Positions 34,101-45,526 of a stretch of DNA of 64,000 nt are shown piece by piece. Every line of letters begins with the position of its first letter. Position 1 is the first letter of the stretch. The translations under genes and the position numbers were made by a program. The stretch is from Zygnema cylindricum (lineage: Eukaryota; Streptophyta; Zygnematophyceae; Zygnematales; Zygnemataceae), in NCBI GenBank assembly GCA_037447655.1, contig JBBHKE010002224.1, forward strand, positions 37,722 to 101,721, given 5' to 3'. A model generated the notes under the pieces. The model was not told the origin of the DNA. It saw nothing but the letters and a program-made list of their open reading frames with translations, and did not search any database.

Positions 34101-36839
34101 GTGCTCGAGCATCTCTCGCAGCAACTTACCTCAGCCCAGGCAGACGACGGTATTGCAGTCTTGACAGTGAGAACAGTGCAACCAGGCCGAATGTATCCCT
34201 CCAAATCTGAAGGCATCTGTGCGAGCCACTCCATAATCTGTTCAACAAAAATTCAAGCTTAAAAAAGAGAAGAGCCAAAAAAGTTACTCAAAACCCATTT
34301 CCTCGAGAAGAAGACTGAATTCAAAAAATAATTGTCGACCCTTCACATCCACAAGTGCACCTAACACAAAGATCAAGTGGTTTCCGCAAAGCTGTATACC
34401 TGGTGCCGCAGTCTTCGGGGGAAATCTCCAGGATTCCAATCATACAACTTAAAGGACATACGTCCGGTGATATTCTGTACCAAGAGTCAAACATGCCAAA
34501 CCTTCAAGAGTTATCAGAGTTACAAAACACAGAATTGGAAAGGAAAAACTTGCAAGATTTTCCAGAGTGACCAAACGCAGAATTAAAAGCAAAATATTTT
34601 CGTATGCAGCAGAAGAATATCTAACTTATGTACAGGAAAAAGTTCATGCACAGAAAAATAACTGACGCCGGACATGTCTTGGGAGGGTCATCATACGGAG
34701 TCGCTAACCTGGGGAGTGTAAGCAGGATTCTCGAGTCCTGACCACTGCTGTATTGGCGGAGGTTGAAAGTTTAGAAAACTCTGGTTCGAAGCAGAAAGGG
34801 CAGTATTTGGCTGATCTTTCTCTCCACTGTTAAAAAGCAAGGCCATCAATGAATGGTCTGTAGTTGCCAGTTGCGATGCCATTCCTAAATCAGGAGCAGC
34901 ATCCATGCCAGAGCTAGCACATGGATCCCCTGTCTGTGTCTGCTCCGGTGGAAAAATATTACTTAACGGAGAAGGGGCTTCAGCCTTAAAAAATGTTTCA
35001 GGAGAATTATGGGCAGGAGCGCAGGATGAATTCTGCAAAGGTGACAACTGTTTCACAACTACAGACGCAGATGAAGGTCCAGTCGGTGAAGCCGCATCAG
35101 GCTGCCATGAGGCCACCATGTGCTCTCGAATAAGTGCGTCCAACTCATCACCAACTTTCACTGAATTGCTGGATGGGAGAATTCCCTGTAAATATCTGCT
35201 CTCTTCTTTGGATTGAATAGGTCCTTCTCCATACAAAACTGGAACAGAAGGCAAAAGCACTTCCTGTGGCATTGGTGAAGCTGACTCAACTTGCATAGAC
35301 TCCTTCTCTCCAACAGCATTGCTGGTAGAAACAGTTGGACCAGACAGAAGGACAGGGACCTCGCCATTACTAGAAGATAGAACTTCAGCAACCACCTTCT
35401 CCTCTTCTGTGGGTAAAATATCTTTCAGTTCTTTCCCTCTCTTCCTCCTCTTGGATTCTATTTCCTTACCCTTCTCCTCTGTTATAATCTTTCGAGTCTT
35501 CTTTGAGCCTGGTGTTTTCATTACGTCCTTGGAGCTCTCCCCTCCCTCAGATGCGACAGGCTTCACTTCTGCAATGCAAAAAGGCTCTCAACGTGTCTAG
35601 TTCAATGTAGAATCTACAAAACAACAATGAAACCTTCAATATTGCAGCGAAGCATAAAGGTGCAAAAATTTCATTAAAATTTTACATATATGACACCACC
35701 CTTCTGCCCCCTTCCCCACCCTCCACGACAACAGATGCATTGCAACATAACTTCAGCCAGTTTCCCATGCATTCCTAGAAACCGGTGCCTGTACCTGGAC
35801 ATGAGCTTGAAGGACTCTGCTCATTATCACCAACATCAATAGACTCCTTATTTGCTCCTTTTTGTTCATTCTTCTTCCTTCGCCGCCGATTATTATGATG
35901 CGCAAGCTTCCGGCGACAGCTTCGCTTGCCTTCATCAAAATCCTCCAAAAGATGGAACCTGAAGCACATTCTTTACCTTTATTCAGTGATACAATCAATT
36001 TTGCTCTTGCATATCCTATAATCAAGTCAACAGAAGGACATCTTCCTATGGAGATTTTCAAGAAGAGGTCTATGCATAATGGATCCTTCTTTGTAAAGGA
36101 TATTCCAGAATGTTCCGAGGTGTTCCATTACAAAGAGATTTCTTGAATAACTTAGCTGAACATATATAAGCATTACAATGTGGCGGTAAGATTCCAAAGC
36201 ATAGACTTACAACAGTTTTACTTACCGCCCACATTGCTGGCAATATCGCTGCACGACGCCATACAACAATACTGTCGCTGCCTTTGCATGATCTTCACAA
36301 ACTCGGTGACGTTGATGATATTCTTTCAGTGTGGCTAGGTCAACTGTACAGTTTGCAACTTGACATACAGGCGGTAAAAGACTGCTAAGAATCTCAGACC
36401 TTCGTCCCTGAAGACGCTGAAGAAGAAGGGCATCTGCTTCCGTACAAGCGCAAGGAATGCGTCCTGCTCTCAAATTAGGGCAGTCTATGTCAGGAAAAAA
36501 ACTTGCAAGGGCTGACACTTCCTCGTTAGCCCCTGACTGCATAAGAAGACCTTGATCAGCATGAGATGCTCCAGGAATTGCAGGATCGATAGTTTGATTG
36601 GCACCATCTGCACGACCATAGGCAGAATGGGAAGCGTTTCCCTTTATGATTCCTCCCCCATTTGTAGGTGAAGTTTGACCTACAGAACTAAAACTGCCCA
36701 GGTTTCCAGTGCTTCCTTCCGCTGGATGAGCAAGCATCTGCCAGCTGTCCCATTCAAAAGAGCTAGGATCCCAGGCGCCTCCTCTATGCAGCCCGACGGA
36801 AGGCAAGTTTCGATGGCTTTGCTCCCACGTGTGAGCCAT
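31189..36839 (-). CDS. SBP-box transcription factor, SPL7/CRR1-like, with ankyrin repeats
   Basis: Plant-specific SQUAMOSA-promoter-binding protein-like factor. SBP domains bind DNA with a GTAC core, and SPL7/CRR1 members control the copper-deficiency response. Ten exons on the minus strand: 36839-36226, 35958-35795, 35568-34709, 34474-34400, 34237-34130, 33923-33767, 33554-33419, 33101-32840, 32700-31975, 31743-31189. They give 3657 bases, 1218 residues, with all phases consistent. The SBP domain spans about residues 158-235 across exons 1 and 2: zinc site 1 is C159, C164, C181, H184; site 2 is C200, C203, H207, C219; the nuclear signal KRSCRRK ... NNRRRRKK is at 216-234. An acidic/aromatic motif ([17 protein letters not shown]) is at 23-39. 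The central region holds the SPL1/7/12-type segment ([31 protein letters not shown]). Ankyrin-like repeats are in exons 9-10 ([35 protein letters not shown]), and a hydrophobic segment is at about 1170-1192. Words such as GKRSCRRKL and [12 protein letters not shown] favour the SPL7 branch over SPL1/12, but I could not build a tree. Confidence 0.92.
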
Positions 36840-37398
36840 AGTTCACCTGAAATAATATGTGCGGCCGCTGTGAGACCTCTGCCTTCCCTGTCTTGATACA
36901 AAAATTTCGAACGGTCCAAACATGTAAACCCTATAATTTACACGTCTGCGACATCCCATATTGGACGGGCAAGACAAGCAATTATCGGCATCTTAATCAA
37001 CGTCTTCACTCGTTATGTGTGAGCGACGAATAAGTTAGAACTGCTGTAATACTGTATTGCTCGGAAGATTACATATTCGTACCTATGAAAGTTATGTATG
37101 TGAAATATCTCAGTGTCGACACTTAAGGTACAGATCTTGACAGTTGTTAAAATCCTGACACGCGTCACCCAGAACGAATTTGACACTATGATCCGTCGAT
37201 ATTGCCGAAGCTGCCGGCGTGCTGGCAGTGGAGAAGGCCAGAGAGCCAATTGGAGAGAAAGAATATCGCAATTCTAATTGAAAGTCAAGGCTCCTAATTT
37301 TCAGTTTGATCAATTAAGAGAATGCCATCACACGGGATATTCGTTTTGAGCCAATGAGCGACCAGGTTCTGGTATTAGACATTTTCTCGTCAGTCAGA
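36840..37398 (-). promoter_or_regulatory. Probable promoter and 5' UTR of the SPL gene
   Basis: Upstream of the first ATG. No confident TATA box is visible. A few isolated GTAC cores lie here, for instance at about 37079-37082 and 37129-37132. The assignment rests on position only. Confidence 0.35.
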
Positions 37399-37500
37399 GC
37401 CGTACGCACGGCAAGAAGGACGCAGCCGTACGCATGGCAAGAAGGACGCACCGTACGCATGGCAAGAAGGACGCAGCCGTACGCATGGCATGAAGGACGC
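37399..37500 (-). repeat. Four tandem 25-26 bp repeats with GTAC cores upstream of SPL
   Basis: Four near-identical units of the form GCCGTACGCATGGCAAGAAG plus GACGCA, starting at 37399, 37425, 37451 and 37476. GTAC tetranucleotides sit at 37402, 37428, 37453 and 37479, about 560-640 bp upstream of the SPL start codon. GTAC is the core recognised by SBP domains and by copper-response elements. Confidence 0.85.
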
Positions 37501-37910
37501 CATGTTTACCAGAGCGACGTGGCCTATCTTAGACCGGAAATTAGTAGAATAAGGTCCTCTATGCCAGTTTGGCTTTCAACTGATTTTATATTTATTATTT
37601 TATTTTATTTTATCAGAAAAAGCAATGATTGCACTGACAGCACAGAGGTACAAGTCGTACAGATTTTGACTCTTTTTTCAAAATATTTTATAGTTTGTAC
37701 TTTTCTTACTTGCGTATACTTTCTATGTACCGAGAGAATGTAGCAAAATTGTACGAAAAATGTACAAAACATGTACAAAAATGTACAAATATGAATGCAC
37801 CGTGGATCCCTATTGGAGTTCCGAAATAATTAATGTAAATAAACAATTATTCTTATCAATTATATTTAGGGTTCACGAGCCTAACGCCAAAAAATAATGA
37901 CGCTAACTTA

Positions 37911-38650
37911 GGGTCAAGTTCCATCGGTCGAAAAGTGGGGTAGTTTACAAAAATCCACGCCCATCCGTACCAGAACGTACCGCTTATTTTGTTTTATATG
38001 CGAAACAACATTACATAGAATCTTGCCAATACTCTCCGAAGGTCTGGGAGGTAACGCTGACCGTCGGATATTCATTCGCGAGGAGTTCGCTTCTTTTTTC
38101 TCTGTAGCTAACAGCGTTGCTGTAGGAGGTGGGTTGACAGGTACAGAAAATAATTAATCGCGACACGCTGGACGAGGTAAGCTACGTGTCACGATGGACA
38201 ACCAACGAAAAATCTCAAGATTTGCACATGGTATGTACCTTTCAAAATGCAGCTGAAAATAAAAAAAGTAATCTCGAATTGGTCCTTCGTCGCGCTATTT
38301 CCGGCAACGCTATTTCGCCACACTATTTCTGGAATCACTATTTCATCACACTATTTCTAGCAAAGGATTTTCGTCATGTTCGAAAACAGGAACTTTAAAA
38401 ATGACCTGGCGTAGAAGGCTGGCGTTTGTAAAAAGTACAAACGTTCTGTCGTATTATGACTTGGTAACGCAGGTACATGGTACGCAAGTGAAGATTTTAA
38501 GTGAAATTTGTCGGTGCGAAAAAATTGAAGGATATTCAATATTGGATCGTACCTTACGTGGTGCCACGCAATGTAAAACACGTGGTTCACAGACTCTCCG
38601 GCTCGTGGAGATGGCCGTACGATTACAGAAACGACAGATGGAACTTGACC
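37911..38650. mobile_element. PIF/Harbinger (Tourist-like) element
   Basis: The left end GGGTCAAGTTCCATCGGTCG follows a TTA (37908-37910). The right end is CGACAGATGGAACTTGACC, a slightly shortened complement. The same family appears intact at 40969-41407 and truncated at 46729-47233, sharing a block containing GACAACCAACGAAAAATC and ACATGGTATGTACCTTT. No transposase ORF. Confidence 0.68.
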
Positions 38651-40558
38651 TTCATACACCTAACACTACAGTACAGTACTTTCAGTGATGTGGTCATATG
38701 GATACACATCCGAATTTTTGTGGGCGCGATAATCTGTGTTCACATATTCGATGCTTGAACATTTGAGAACAGGTTCTCGCGATTTTCCCTCGTCTTTGAT
38801 TGGGAATCAAATTTTAGTGCGCTTTTACTTAGAAACGCACTCAATTTCTACTGTGAAATTTGAAGTGTGGACTTCATCTGACACTTATTCTGTACGTTTG
38901 TAAAATTAATGGGAAGTTTTAGTAGGGATTAACAAATATCGTACATTACACTATTTAAAAAACGGTCGAAATTACAGAAATTAACGCTAATTAAATAATA
39001 CCTATATTAACGTAAAAATAAATTAAAGCTATTAATTATACTTTATGTTCGAGGGTCAAAATTTGGGGGAGCCGAATTAGCGTTATTAACGCTAATAGCG
39101 GTTCACGGTGTGTAGCGATAGAGCGATATTATAACTGAAATCGAAATGTGTTTCATTTGGTTTTGATTAAGTTGTAGTATTTTTTTTTATTATATATTTT
39201 CCTTTTTTTTTCATTTTATTATAAAGCTAAAGTCAATCAACACAATTCATCAACAATCAATTTGTACCATGCGCAAATCAATTATTTTTTAAACGTGTAA
39301 TGCGTGCGTTTTGTATGTTTGGTACAATATTAAACCTCTATGACTGACATTCTAATGTCCCCAGATCTATAAAACAATGAATGGAATATCATACGTTTTC
39401 ACCAAGCTACAATGTTTTTTTAATGATAAACTCAGTCCATCTTCGTATATTTTTTTATACACGCAGTTCTATTTTATCCAATGTCCACAAAACACAAACA
39501 TTCCTTGCGCCACTTATGATGTTATCAAGTTTTTACTCAATATTTAATATATATTAGGTCACGTCAACCAAAGTGAATTACGGAGTGTTACAAGTATTAG
39601 TAAAACTTACACAAGGTTTGATAAGTTTACGAACAATCAGTAATCCATAAACTCAAATTTAGTCCACCGATTCCGACGACACCAATGATATCCTTACATT
39701 TCAAAAGTTATCGTCGTAATTATTAAATCCTTTCCCATATTCACAAAATAATTGCTTGGAACAACAATAACTTTTAAACTTTATAATGCTCATCAAATTA
39801 TTGTCGCCCAAACACATAGTTATTTTTTCCCTGCTTTTTTATTGTGAAACTTCTCGTTTTCTAAGTAGGTTATGTTCGTCGAACAAATATGTACTATAAC
39901 GGCTACAATACATGAAAAATATACCCGAATTATAATTACGCATAAATAATAGTTTGTTTTCCTTGGCGAAAGGTTTTGCACCCAAAATAGAAATAATAAC
40001 ACTAATCATTTATTAACGCTACTAGCAACTAATGGTGTACACCTCTCGTAATTATTGACGTCAAGATAAAACGAGCGAAAATAATGATGTTTCATGCATT
40101 ATCGTCGAAATAAAACATACAAGCTAAAACCTGACACTTAATGGCAATTTGTGTGTTTTTCTTTAGCGTGTACTTATTTGGCACCAACACTATTTCACAT
40201 TGTAATGTTACCTTGAATCGTTATGAGCGTTATTAACAAAGATTCGACACCCTCAAATTTTGAACCTAAAACCTTCAATATAACTAATAACACTAATTGT
40301 TTTTTTATGCTAATTAAGGTACTAGTTAGTTAGTGTTAATAACTTAAATGTATGGTAAACTTTAATAGAGTGGTGTACAAAACATGTCAGTTTGTACAAA
40401 ACAATAATTTGTTAAGTTATAAAGTACAAAAAATGGATTAAAATAATCGCAAACGCACGTAAACATGCGCTTATAATAAAAGGCAAAATGAGATCGTAAC
40501 TACTTTAACGTAAATATATTGATTACGTATTAAATATACGAGAGAAAACCCGAATCAT
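38651..40558. other. Intergenic, decayed MITEs
   Basis: An inverted copy of dispersed repeat G at about 38700-38960, then sequence ending in mariner-type ends (CTAATAGCGGTTCACGGTG near 39093-39111 and CTAGCAACTAATGGTG near 40022-40038) whose partners I could not pair with confidence. The rest is AT-rich, with no gene. Confidence 0.45.
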
Positions 40559-40944
40559 TAGTGTTGTGTATCGGTAGGGTATTGCCGATAACGGGTATGC
40601 ACCTTTTTTTAGCTTACCGATAATCGATATTTTGACACAATACATCGTCCCTGATGTTATCGCCGTTCGGTTTTTTATCGCAATAATACCGACCGATAAC
40701 TATCAGGGATAATTGTACAGTTCCTATCGTACAATTGTATTGTTTTATTCCATCGTACTGAACCGCCATTACTTCGTTAGACAGAGTACGTAATAGATTG
40801 TTACACGTGGCATGCCACGCTATATACGGTGAAAAATATATTACATTCTATTATAAATTTCTATTGTATAGTCCACTATATTTTTTCCACTTATCTATCG
40901 GAGCAATATATCGGGACCTTTGACTGTTTGATAACTGATAACTA

Positions 40945-41594
40945 CACTGCGAATCGCTATTAGGATTAGGGTCAAGTTCCACCAGTCGTAAAATAGTGTG
41001 ACGAAAGAGCGTTGCCAAAAATAGCGCGACAAATGACCTTTTAGAGATTACTTTTTTATTTTTTAGTTGTATTTTGAAAAGTACATACCATGTGCAAATT
41101 CCGTCAATTTGGGTTGGTTTTCCATCGTGACATGTAGCTTTTTCGTCCAACGTGTCACTATTTTTTTTTTATGTATCCACCAACCCACCTCCTACAGTTA
41201 CGTTGGCAGTTACTGAGAAAAATGAAGCGAACGCCTCGCAGATTAACATTCGACGGTCAGCATTACCTCCCCGACCTTCAAAGAGTATTAGCAAGGTTCC
41301 TCATAATGTTGTTTCGCTTATAAAAACAAAATAAGCGTTACGGTTTGGTACGGATAGTCGCATATTTTTGGAAACTACCCCACTTTTCGACTGATGGAAC
41401 TTGACCCTTAATAAATTTGGCGCACCTAAATTTTTACACAAATTCATCAATAGAGTGATTAAAAAAACCTATAAAAACAAATTAGAGTGACTGATTTCCT
41501 TGAAAAACCCCAAATTCCCAATTAGCGTTAATCACACTACAGTAGTTGTTTTATAACACTAAATATTTGTTAACACTAATAGCGATGCGCGGTG
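40945..41594. mobile_element. Tc1/mariner-type MITE nested in hAT-type MITE 5
   Basis: Begins CACTGCGAATCGCTATTAG, ends CTAATAGCGATGCGCGGTG, and is flanked by TA on both sides (40943-40944, 41595-41596). It is itself interrupted at 40969-41407 only a few bases inside its left end, leaving about 211 bases of its own sequence. Confidence 0.85.
40969..41407. mobile_element. Tourist-like MITE nested in the mariner-type MITE
   Basis: A 439-bp element with perfect TTA duplications (40966-40968, 41408-41410). The ends are GGGTCAAGTTCCACCAGTCG and CGACTGATGGAACTTGACCC. It belongs to the same family as 37911-38650, in opposite orientation, and is the innermost and therefore youngest layer of the nest. 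Confidence 0.87.
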
Positions 41595-41644
41595 TATCGG
41601 TTGCGGTGCTATCGCGATAAATTTCTTGCCGATACACAACAATA

Positions 41645-42781
41645 CAGAATTTAAATCAGAGTTGTGATCGGTTAGAGTAAAATGACTTGACTGTGTACGA
41701 TTTGTCAGATTTTTGTGCTCATTCTTATTTTAGTGTAGAGATATGGGACGCTTACATAAAAGTTGAAAATGAAATGCGTTAGTGACTTCGCTTTCGCCGA
41801 TCGTGACTCCGTCAGGTTTGACAATCTCGATTGACGAATCACCAAGCGCGTACGTGCAGATGATTAGATCTTGATCGCAGATTCGTTTTAAACGAACTCT
41901 ACCCAAATAGAGTAATTAATAAATTAGAGGAAAAAAGTTTTTTGTTAGAAACGCGAAATCTTAACACTATTTTTTTTTTCTACTAGTTATTTCATAACGA
42001 TAAGGGTGGCGTATGTTTTATCGCGCAGAGTTTGTAATCCACGTGCTCAAAATTGAATTTTACCACGTAGGATAAGGGTAACCTTCCATCAGGCGAAAAT
42101 TGGGGTTGTTTACTGAAGAAAGTACCATTCCGTACTAGGCCGTACTATTTTTTTTTTTTTTTTTTTAAAAGATGTTTACTAAAAATTCGTTGAGATTCTC
42201 GAGACTTCTAAGAGAAAAATACCACCGTCCGATTTTCAATTTTCGACGCAAACGCATTTTATTTCTAATACGTAGCTAGTCTCCTCTGATTGTCTTCGAA
42301 GGAGAGTTTTTGATTACTAGACGCGTGTTTTGGTCCACTTGTAAAGTTAGAGTCGATCCACGATAGACGTGAAGAAATGAACTTACATGTGGCAAATGGA
42401 GTGTACCGTGTGATATCAAAGCCATCCTGTTCGACGACAAAAAAATCTTGGTTGTATAGCCAGCCTGTTCGACGAAAACAAATAACTTGGTTGTAGGACA
42501 TCCTATGACGTCTTCTTCATAAATGTGCGATACAACGATTCACGTTCAAATGGTACATTCTGGAACATTTGTACAAACTTTAATTTTGCAACGATTTTCG
42601 TGGCCGTTCATACCACAACAACCCTAATAACGTTCAGATTGTACATTAGCGTGACGCTACTAGATATTTTAATCGGCGTCTGGCCGTACAGATACGCAAC
42701 CGTGATTTTGTCCTTTTGGAAATGATGATTATTCCCGGGCGGCTCAACATGTCCTACGTGGTACAAAAATTCTACGGGCTC
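41645..42781. other. Intergenic, one PIF-like end
   Basis: AT-rich, no gene recognised. A PIF-like left end (GGGTAACCTTCCATCAGGCG) occurs at about 42069, preceded by TAA. Its right end was not found; it may be truncated by the retrotransposon junction near 42.78 kb. Confidence 0.4.
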
Positions 42782-43380
42782 CATTGCACACAGTATTCGC
42801 AGATCCAAAAGAAGCTAATCTAGATAGTGCCGACTCCAAGTCGATATAAACCCAAATGAATGATCCTTTGACAATCAAAACCCCAATACACCTTGACCCA
42901 TGTGAAGAGAAGACCTTCTGTGTGCTCGGTTCTACCACAGAATGCAAAACTTCAATATGTGTTTTGGACAATATTCCCCATTTTGACTTTCCCACTGAAT
43001 AAGTGCCACCCTGGCATGCAAAGACTCTGACCGACTACACCCCTGTGTTGCTTGGACTCCGTTGAGTTGGCAGCAAAAAGAATCACTGAATTTGCTCCTT
43101 TGAGCATTAAGTTATGGCTGGTCAAAGATGACCTTTATATTTACAAGCTCTCTTAGAGAGAGGCACCTAAATATCACTAAGTCTTGGTCTACCTACACAC
43201 GACTACCTACTACTAAACCCTAGTCCAATAGGAACACTATATTGTACAAGAAGGTACGATGGGCGATGTACTTATTGTACGGCCATTGTACGACATGGTC
43301 TACAATGTGATATCTGCCAAATCCGGAGCCATGGTTCCTCCTCCCACCTTCTCCAATATCAAATAATGTAGCGCCACGTG
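42782..43380 (-). mobile_element. Inverted LTR and leader fragment of the gag-only retrotransposon
   Basis: Read on the minus strand, this segment matches the 3' part of the LTR and the leader found at about 46100-46700 on the plus strand. Shared words include GCACTATCTAGATTAGCTTC, TTCTGTGTGCTC (opposite sense) and GGTGTAGTCGGTCAGAG. It therefore faces away from the gag ORF, where a forward 5' LTR would be expected. Confidence 0.72.
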
Positions 43381-43525
43381 GCACCACGTGAGGCTATCTC
43401 CAAAGGCCGCCGAAAGCTTATTGCGGGTGGCGGCTGTAATGGTGGTCAGTCACTTGGGTTTATATTAACTTGGAGTCGGCACTATCTAGATTAGCTTCTT
43501 TTGGATCTGCATACTCTGAGGGCCA

Positions 43526-45508
43526 ATGGAGGTCTCAGAGTTTCAGGTTATGGGCCCACCATCTAGGGTGCCTATGTTTGATGGAACAGGCTTCACGTAT
43601 TGGGCGTTTACAATGGAGGGATTGCTTTTCGAGAAGCACTTATGGGGAATTGTTGCGGGACAAGTGAGATGTCCGCCACCTAGCTTTGGAGGAGCTTACT
43701 ACGGAGAATCATCTGAGACTGTCCAGAATATCACCCGGAGTTCAGATGCAACGGAAGGTGAAGGGAAAAACCTTTCCGTGGATGGGGAAATAGGGGAGAA
43801 GGAAAAAGGGACACCTATGGTGAGGGGAGCTAGGCTCTCAGCTATGGTACCACATGTAGGGATTAAAACTGAAGAAAATGACACAAAAATATGGGAATAC
43901 AAAAACACTATAGCAAAACATCTCATACTTAGATATGTGTCTAAGTCGATAGCTATCACTCTTTTAAGTCTAACCAAAGCTTCAGATATATGGGAAGCAC
44001 TAATTCAGATTTATAAGAGTGAGACTATTCAGAGGCAGCAATTAGTAAAACAGGAAATAGATGCCTACGTTTATAAAGGCGGTAGCATGATAGAGTTTTG
44101 CAATGATATTGCTGCGTTATACGTTGAGCTTACTAGTGCGGGATATGTAGAATCTGAGGAGAGTAAGATTAATACACTACTTATGAAACTCCCAGATGAG
44201 TACGAAAACATCATTTGTCGTATGCAGGCAATGGATGGCTCCTCATGGACTTGGAGCTTTACCATGGGGATAATTCTTGTGAGGGAAAGCACTTTGGAGC
44301 TTCGTAGGGGAAAGGACAGGGTCAATGCATTTTCAGCTGGTGGTGATTGGCGGAATCGTGATGAGAGGAACGGCGGTGACGAGCGGAAGCGTGATGAGAG
44401 GAACGGTGGTGCCGAGCGGAAGCGTGATGAGAGAAAGAAAGACAAAGGTAAACCTTATCGGAACTTTGGTGGAAAGAGAGGGAGAGGAAAAGAAAGGGGA
44501 GCTTTGAAAAAGGGGGCTTGCTTCTTTTGTAGGGAACCGGGTCATTATATGGAGGAATGCCCTTGTTTGGAAAAACTTAGAAGTTGGAATGTGGATGAGG
44601 AGGACGAAGATGAAGAGGAGAAAGAGGATGAAGAAAAATTGGAGCTTCTTCACATCGGTAGAATGGGGAAGGGAGAAAAGTACACAGAAATTGCTCGAAG
44701 GCAACAGTGTGCTTTTGGAGGTATAAGGGAAGTAAAGAGAGAAGAGGTACTTGAGGATGTCGAGGAGTGTAGAGTATATGATTTAGAAATGAGAAAGTCA
44801 GATCTAGGATCCATAAGTGAAAACGGGAAAGATAAAATTAATGAGGATAATTTTATACACAATAGGGAAACAGAAAACTGGTCGGAAAGGGAGACTTCAA
44901 CGGATTCCGAGGAAAGGGGAGAAGTGAAACTCGAAGAGGTTTTAAAGGATAGGGGAGAAGAGAAATATTTGATTAAAGGTTTAGGGGAGAAGAAATATTT
45001 ATTGGGAACTAAATTAGAAAGTAATAGTGGAAAGAATTCCATGGGAGAGAGTGAGGGAAGTTCAGAAAATGGGGTAATTATCATGGATAAAAATATGAGT
45101 ACGAAAGATATAGATCTTATGAGGAACTTAGTGGGGACTAGTGGTTTTTGGGAATATTTGGGGGTGGATGGATTTGACATCACTACTTGGTGTGACGAAG
45201 ATGTGCCTGTAAAAGGGTTAGCATCTAGGTGTATGTTGCAGATTGGAAATGGGGCTGGCTATTTGGATCGCAAGAGGGAAATCGGTTTGTGTGTGGATGA
45301 AAGAGTGATGAAGTGGATAAAATCTTTGCTTGAATTTAAGAAAAATGGGATGTTAAATAAAATGTGTGATATAATTATCATTTCAGTTCATTTAATGCAC
45401 TGTGTTAAATACTTAAGTTTTATGAAAGGAAAAGGAAAAAGGAAAAAGAAAAGGAAAAAGGGGAGGGGATGTTTGTTTACTTGTTTGTGGGAGTTGAAAG
45501 AAAAATAG
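43526..45508 (+). CDS. Copia-type Gag protein, intact, 660 residues
   Basis: Retrotransposon capsid/nucleocapsid protein, expected to form cytoplasmic virus-like particles. Residues 110-265 fit the retrotransposon gag (UBN2-type) domain, with the words TKASDIWEALIQIY and LLMKLPDEYENI. A basic Arg/Asp repeat region (about 270-330, built from RDERNGG and RKRDER units) precedes a CCHC zinc knuckle, C332-x2-C335-x4-H340-x4-C345. After it comes a very acidic stretch and a Glu/Lys-rich tail of about 290 residues with no protease motif, ending in a Lys/Arg run. The ORF is uninterrupted, unlike the other retroelements here. The start is the ATG following the conserved leader; the N terminus matches the gag at 56599 (GPPSRVP motif). 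Confidence 0.85.
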   Translation: MEVSEFQVMGPPSRVPMFDGTGFTYWAFTMEGLLFEKHLWGIVAGQVRCPPPSFGGAYYGESSETVQNITRSSDATEGEGKNLSVDGEIGEKEKGTPMVRGARLSAMVPHVGIKTEENDTKIWEYKNTIAKHLILRYVSKSIAITLLSLTKASDIWEALIQIYKSETIQRQQLVKQEIDAYVYKGGSMIEFCNDIAALYVELTSAGYVESEESKINTLLMKLPDEYENIICRMQAMDGSSWTWSFTMGIILVRESTLELRRGKDRVNAFSAGGDWRNRDERNGGDERKRDERNGGAERKRDERKKDKGKPYRNFGGKRGRGKERGALKKGACFFCREPGHYMEECPCLEKLRSWNVDEEDEDEEEKEDEEKLELLHIGRMGKGEKYTEIARRQQCAFGGIREVKREEVLEDVEECRVYDLEMRKSDLGSISENGKDKINEDNFIHNRETENWSERETSTDSEERGEVKLEEVLKDRGEEKYLIKGLGEKKYLLGTKLESNSGKNSMGESEGSSENGVIIMDKNMSTKDIDLMRNLVGTSGFWEYLGVDGFDITTWCDEDVPVKGLASRCMLQIGNGAGYLDRKREIGLCVDERVMKWIKSLLEFKKNGMLNKMCDIIIISVHLMHCVKYLSFMKGKGKRKKKRKKGRGCLFTCLWELKEK

Positions 45509-45526
45509 ACTAGAAAATAAGGGGAG

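Larger units (their letters stand above)
40559..41644. mobile_element. hAT-type MITE 5, outermost of a three-level nest
   Basis: The left end TAGTGTTGTGTATCGGTA is at 40559 and the right end TTGCCGATACACAACAATA at 41644. The flanking octamers are poorly conserved (cgaatcat and cagaattt). The interior is interrupted at 40945-41594 by a mariner-type MITE. Removing that insertion restores the same right-hand subterminal order seen in MITE 4. Confidence 0.78.

Noticed and set aside
37354-37743. Plus-strand ORF with a repeated RRTQPYAW motif
   Set aside because: The repeat is the translation of the 25-26 bp GTAC tandem units, not conserved in frame with any neighbour, and units of 25 and 26 bases break the periodic frame.
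44071-45183. Ser/Phe-rich minus-strand ORFs
   Set aside because: They are antisense to the intact gag ORF and mirror its acidic and basic repeats.
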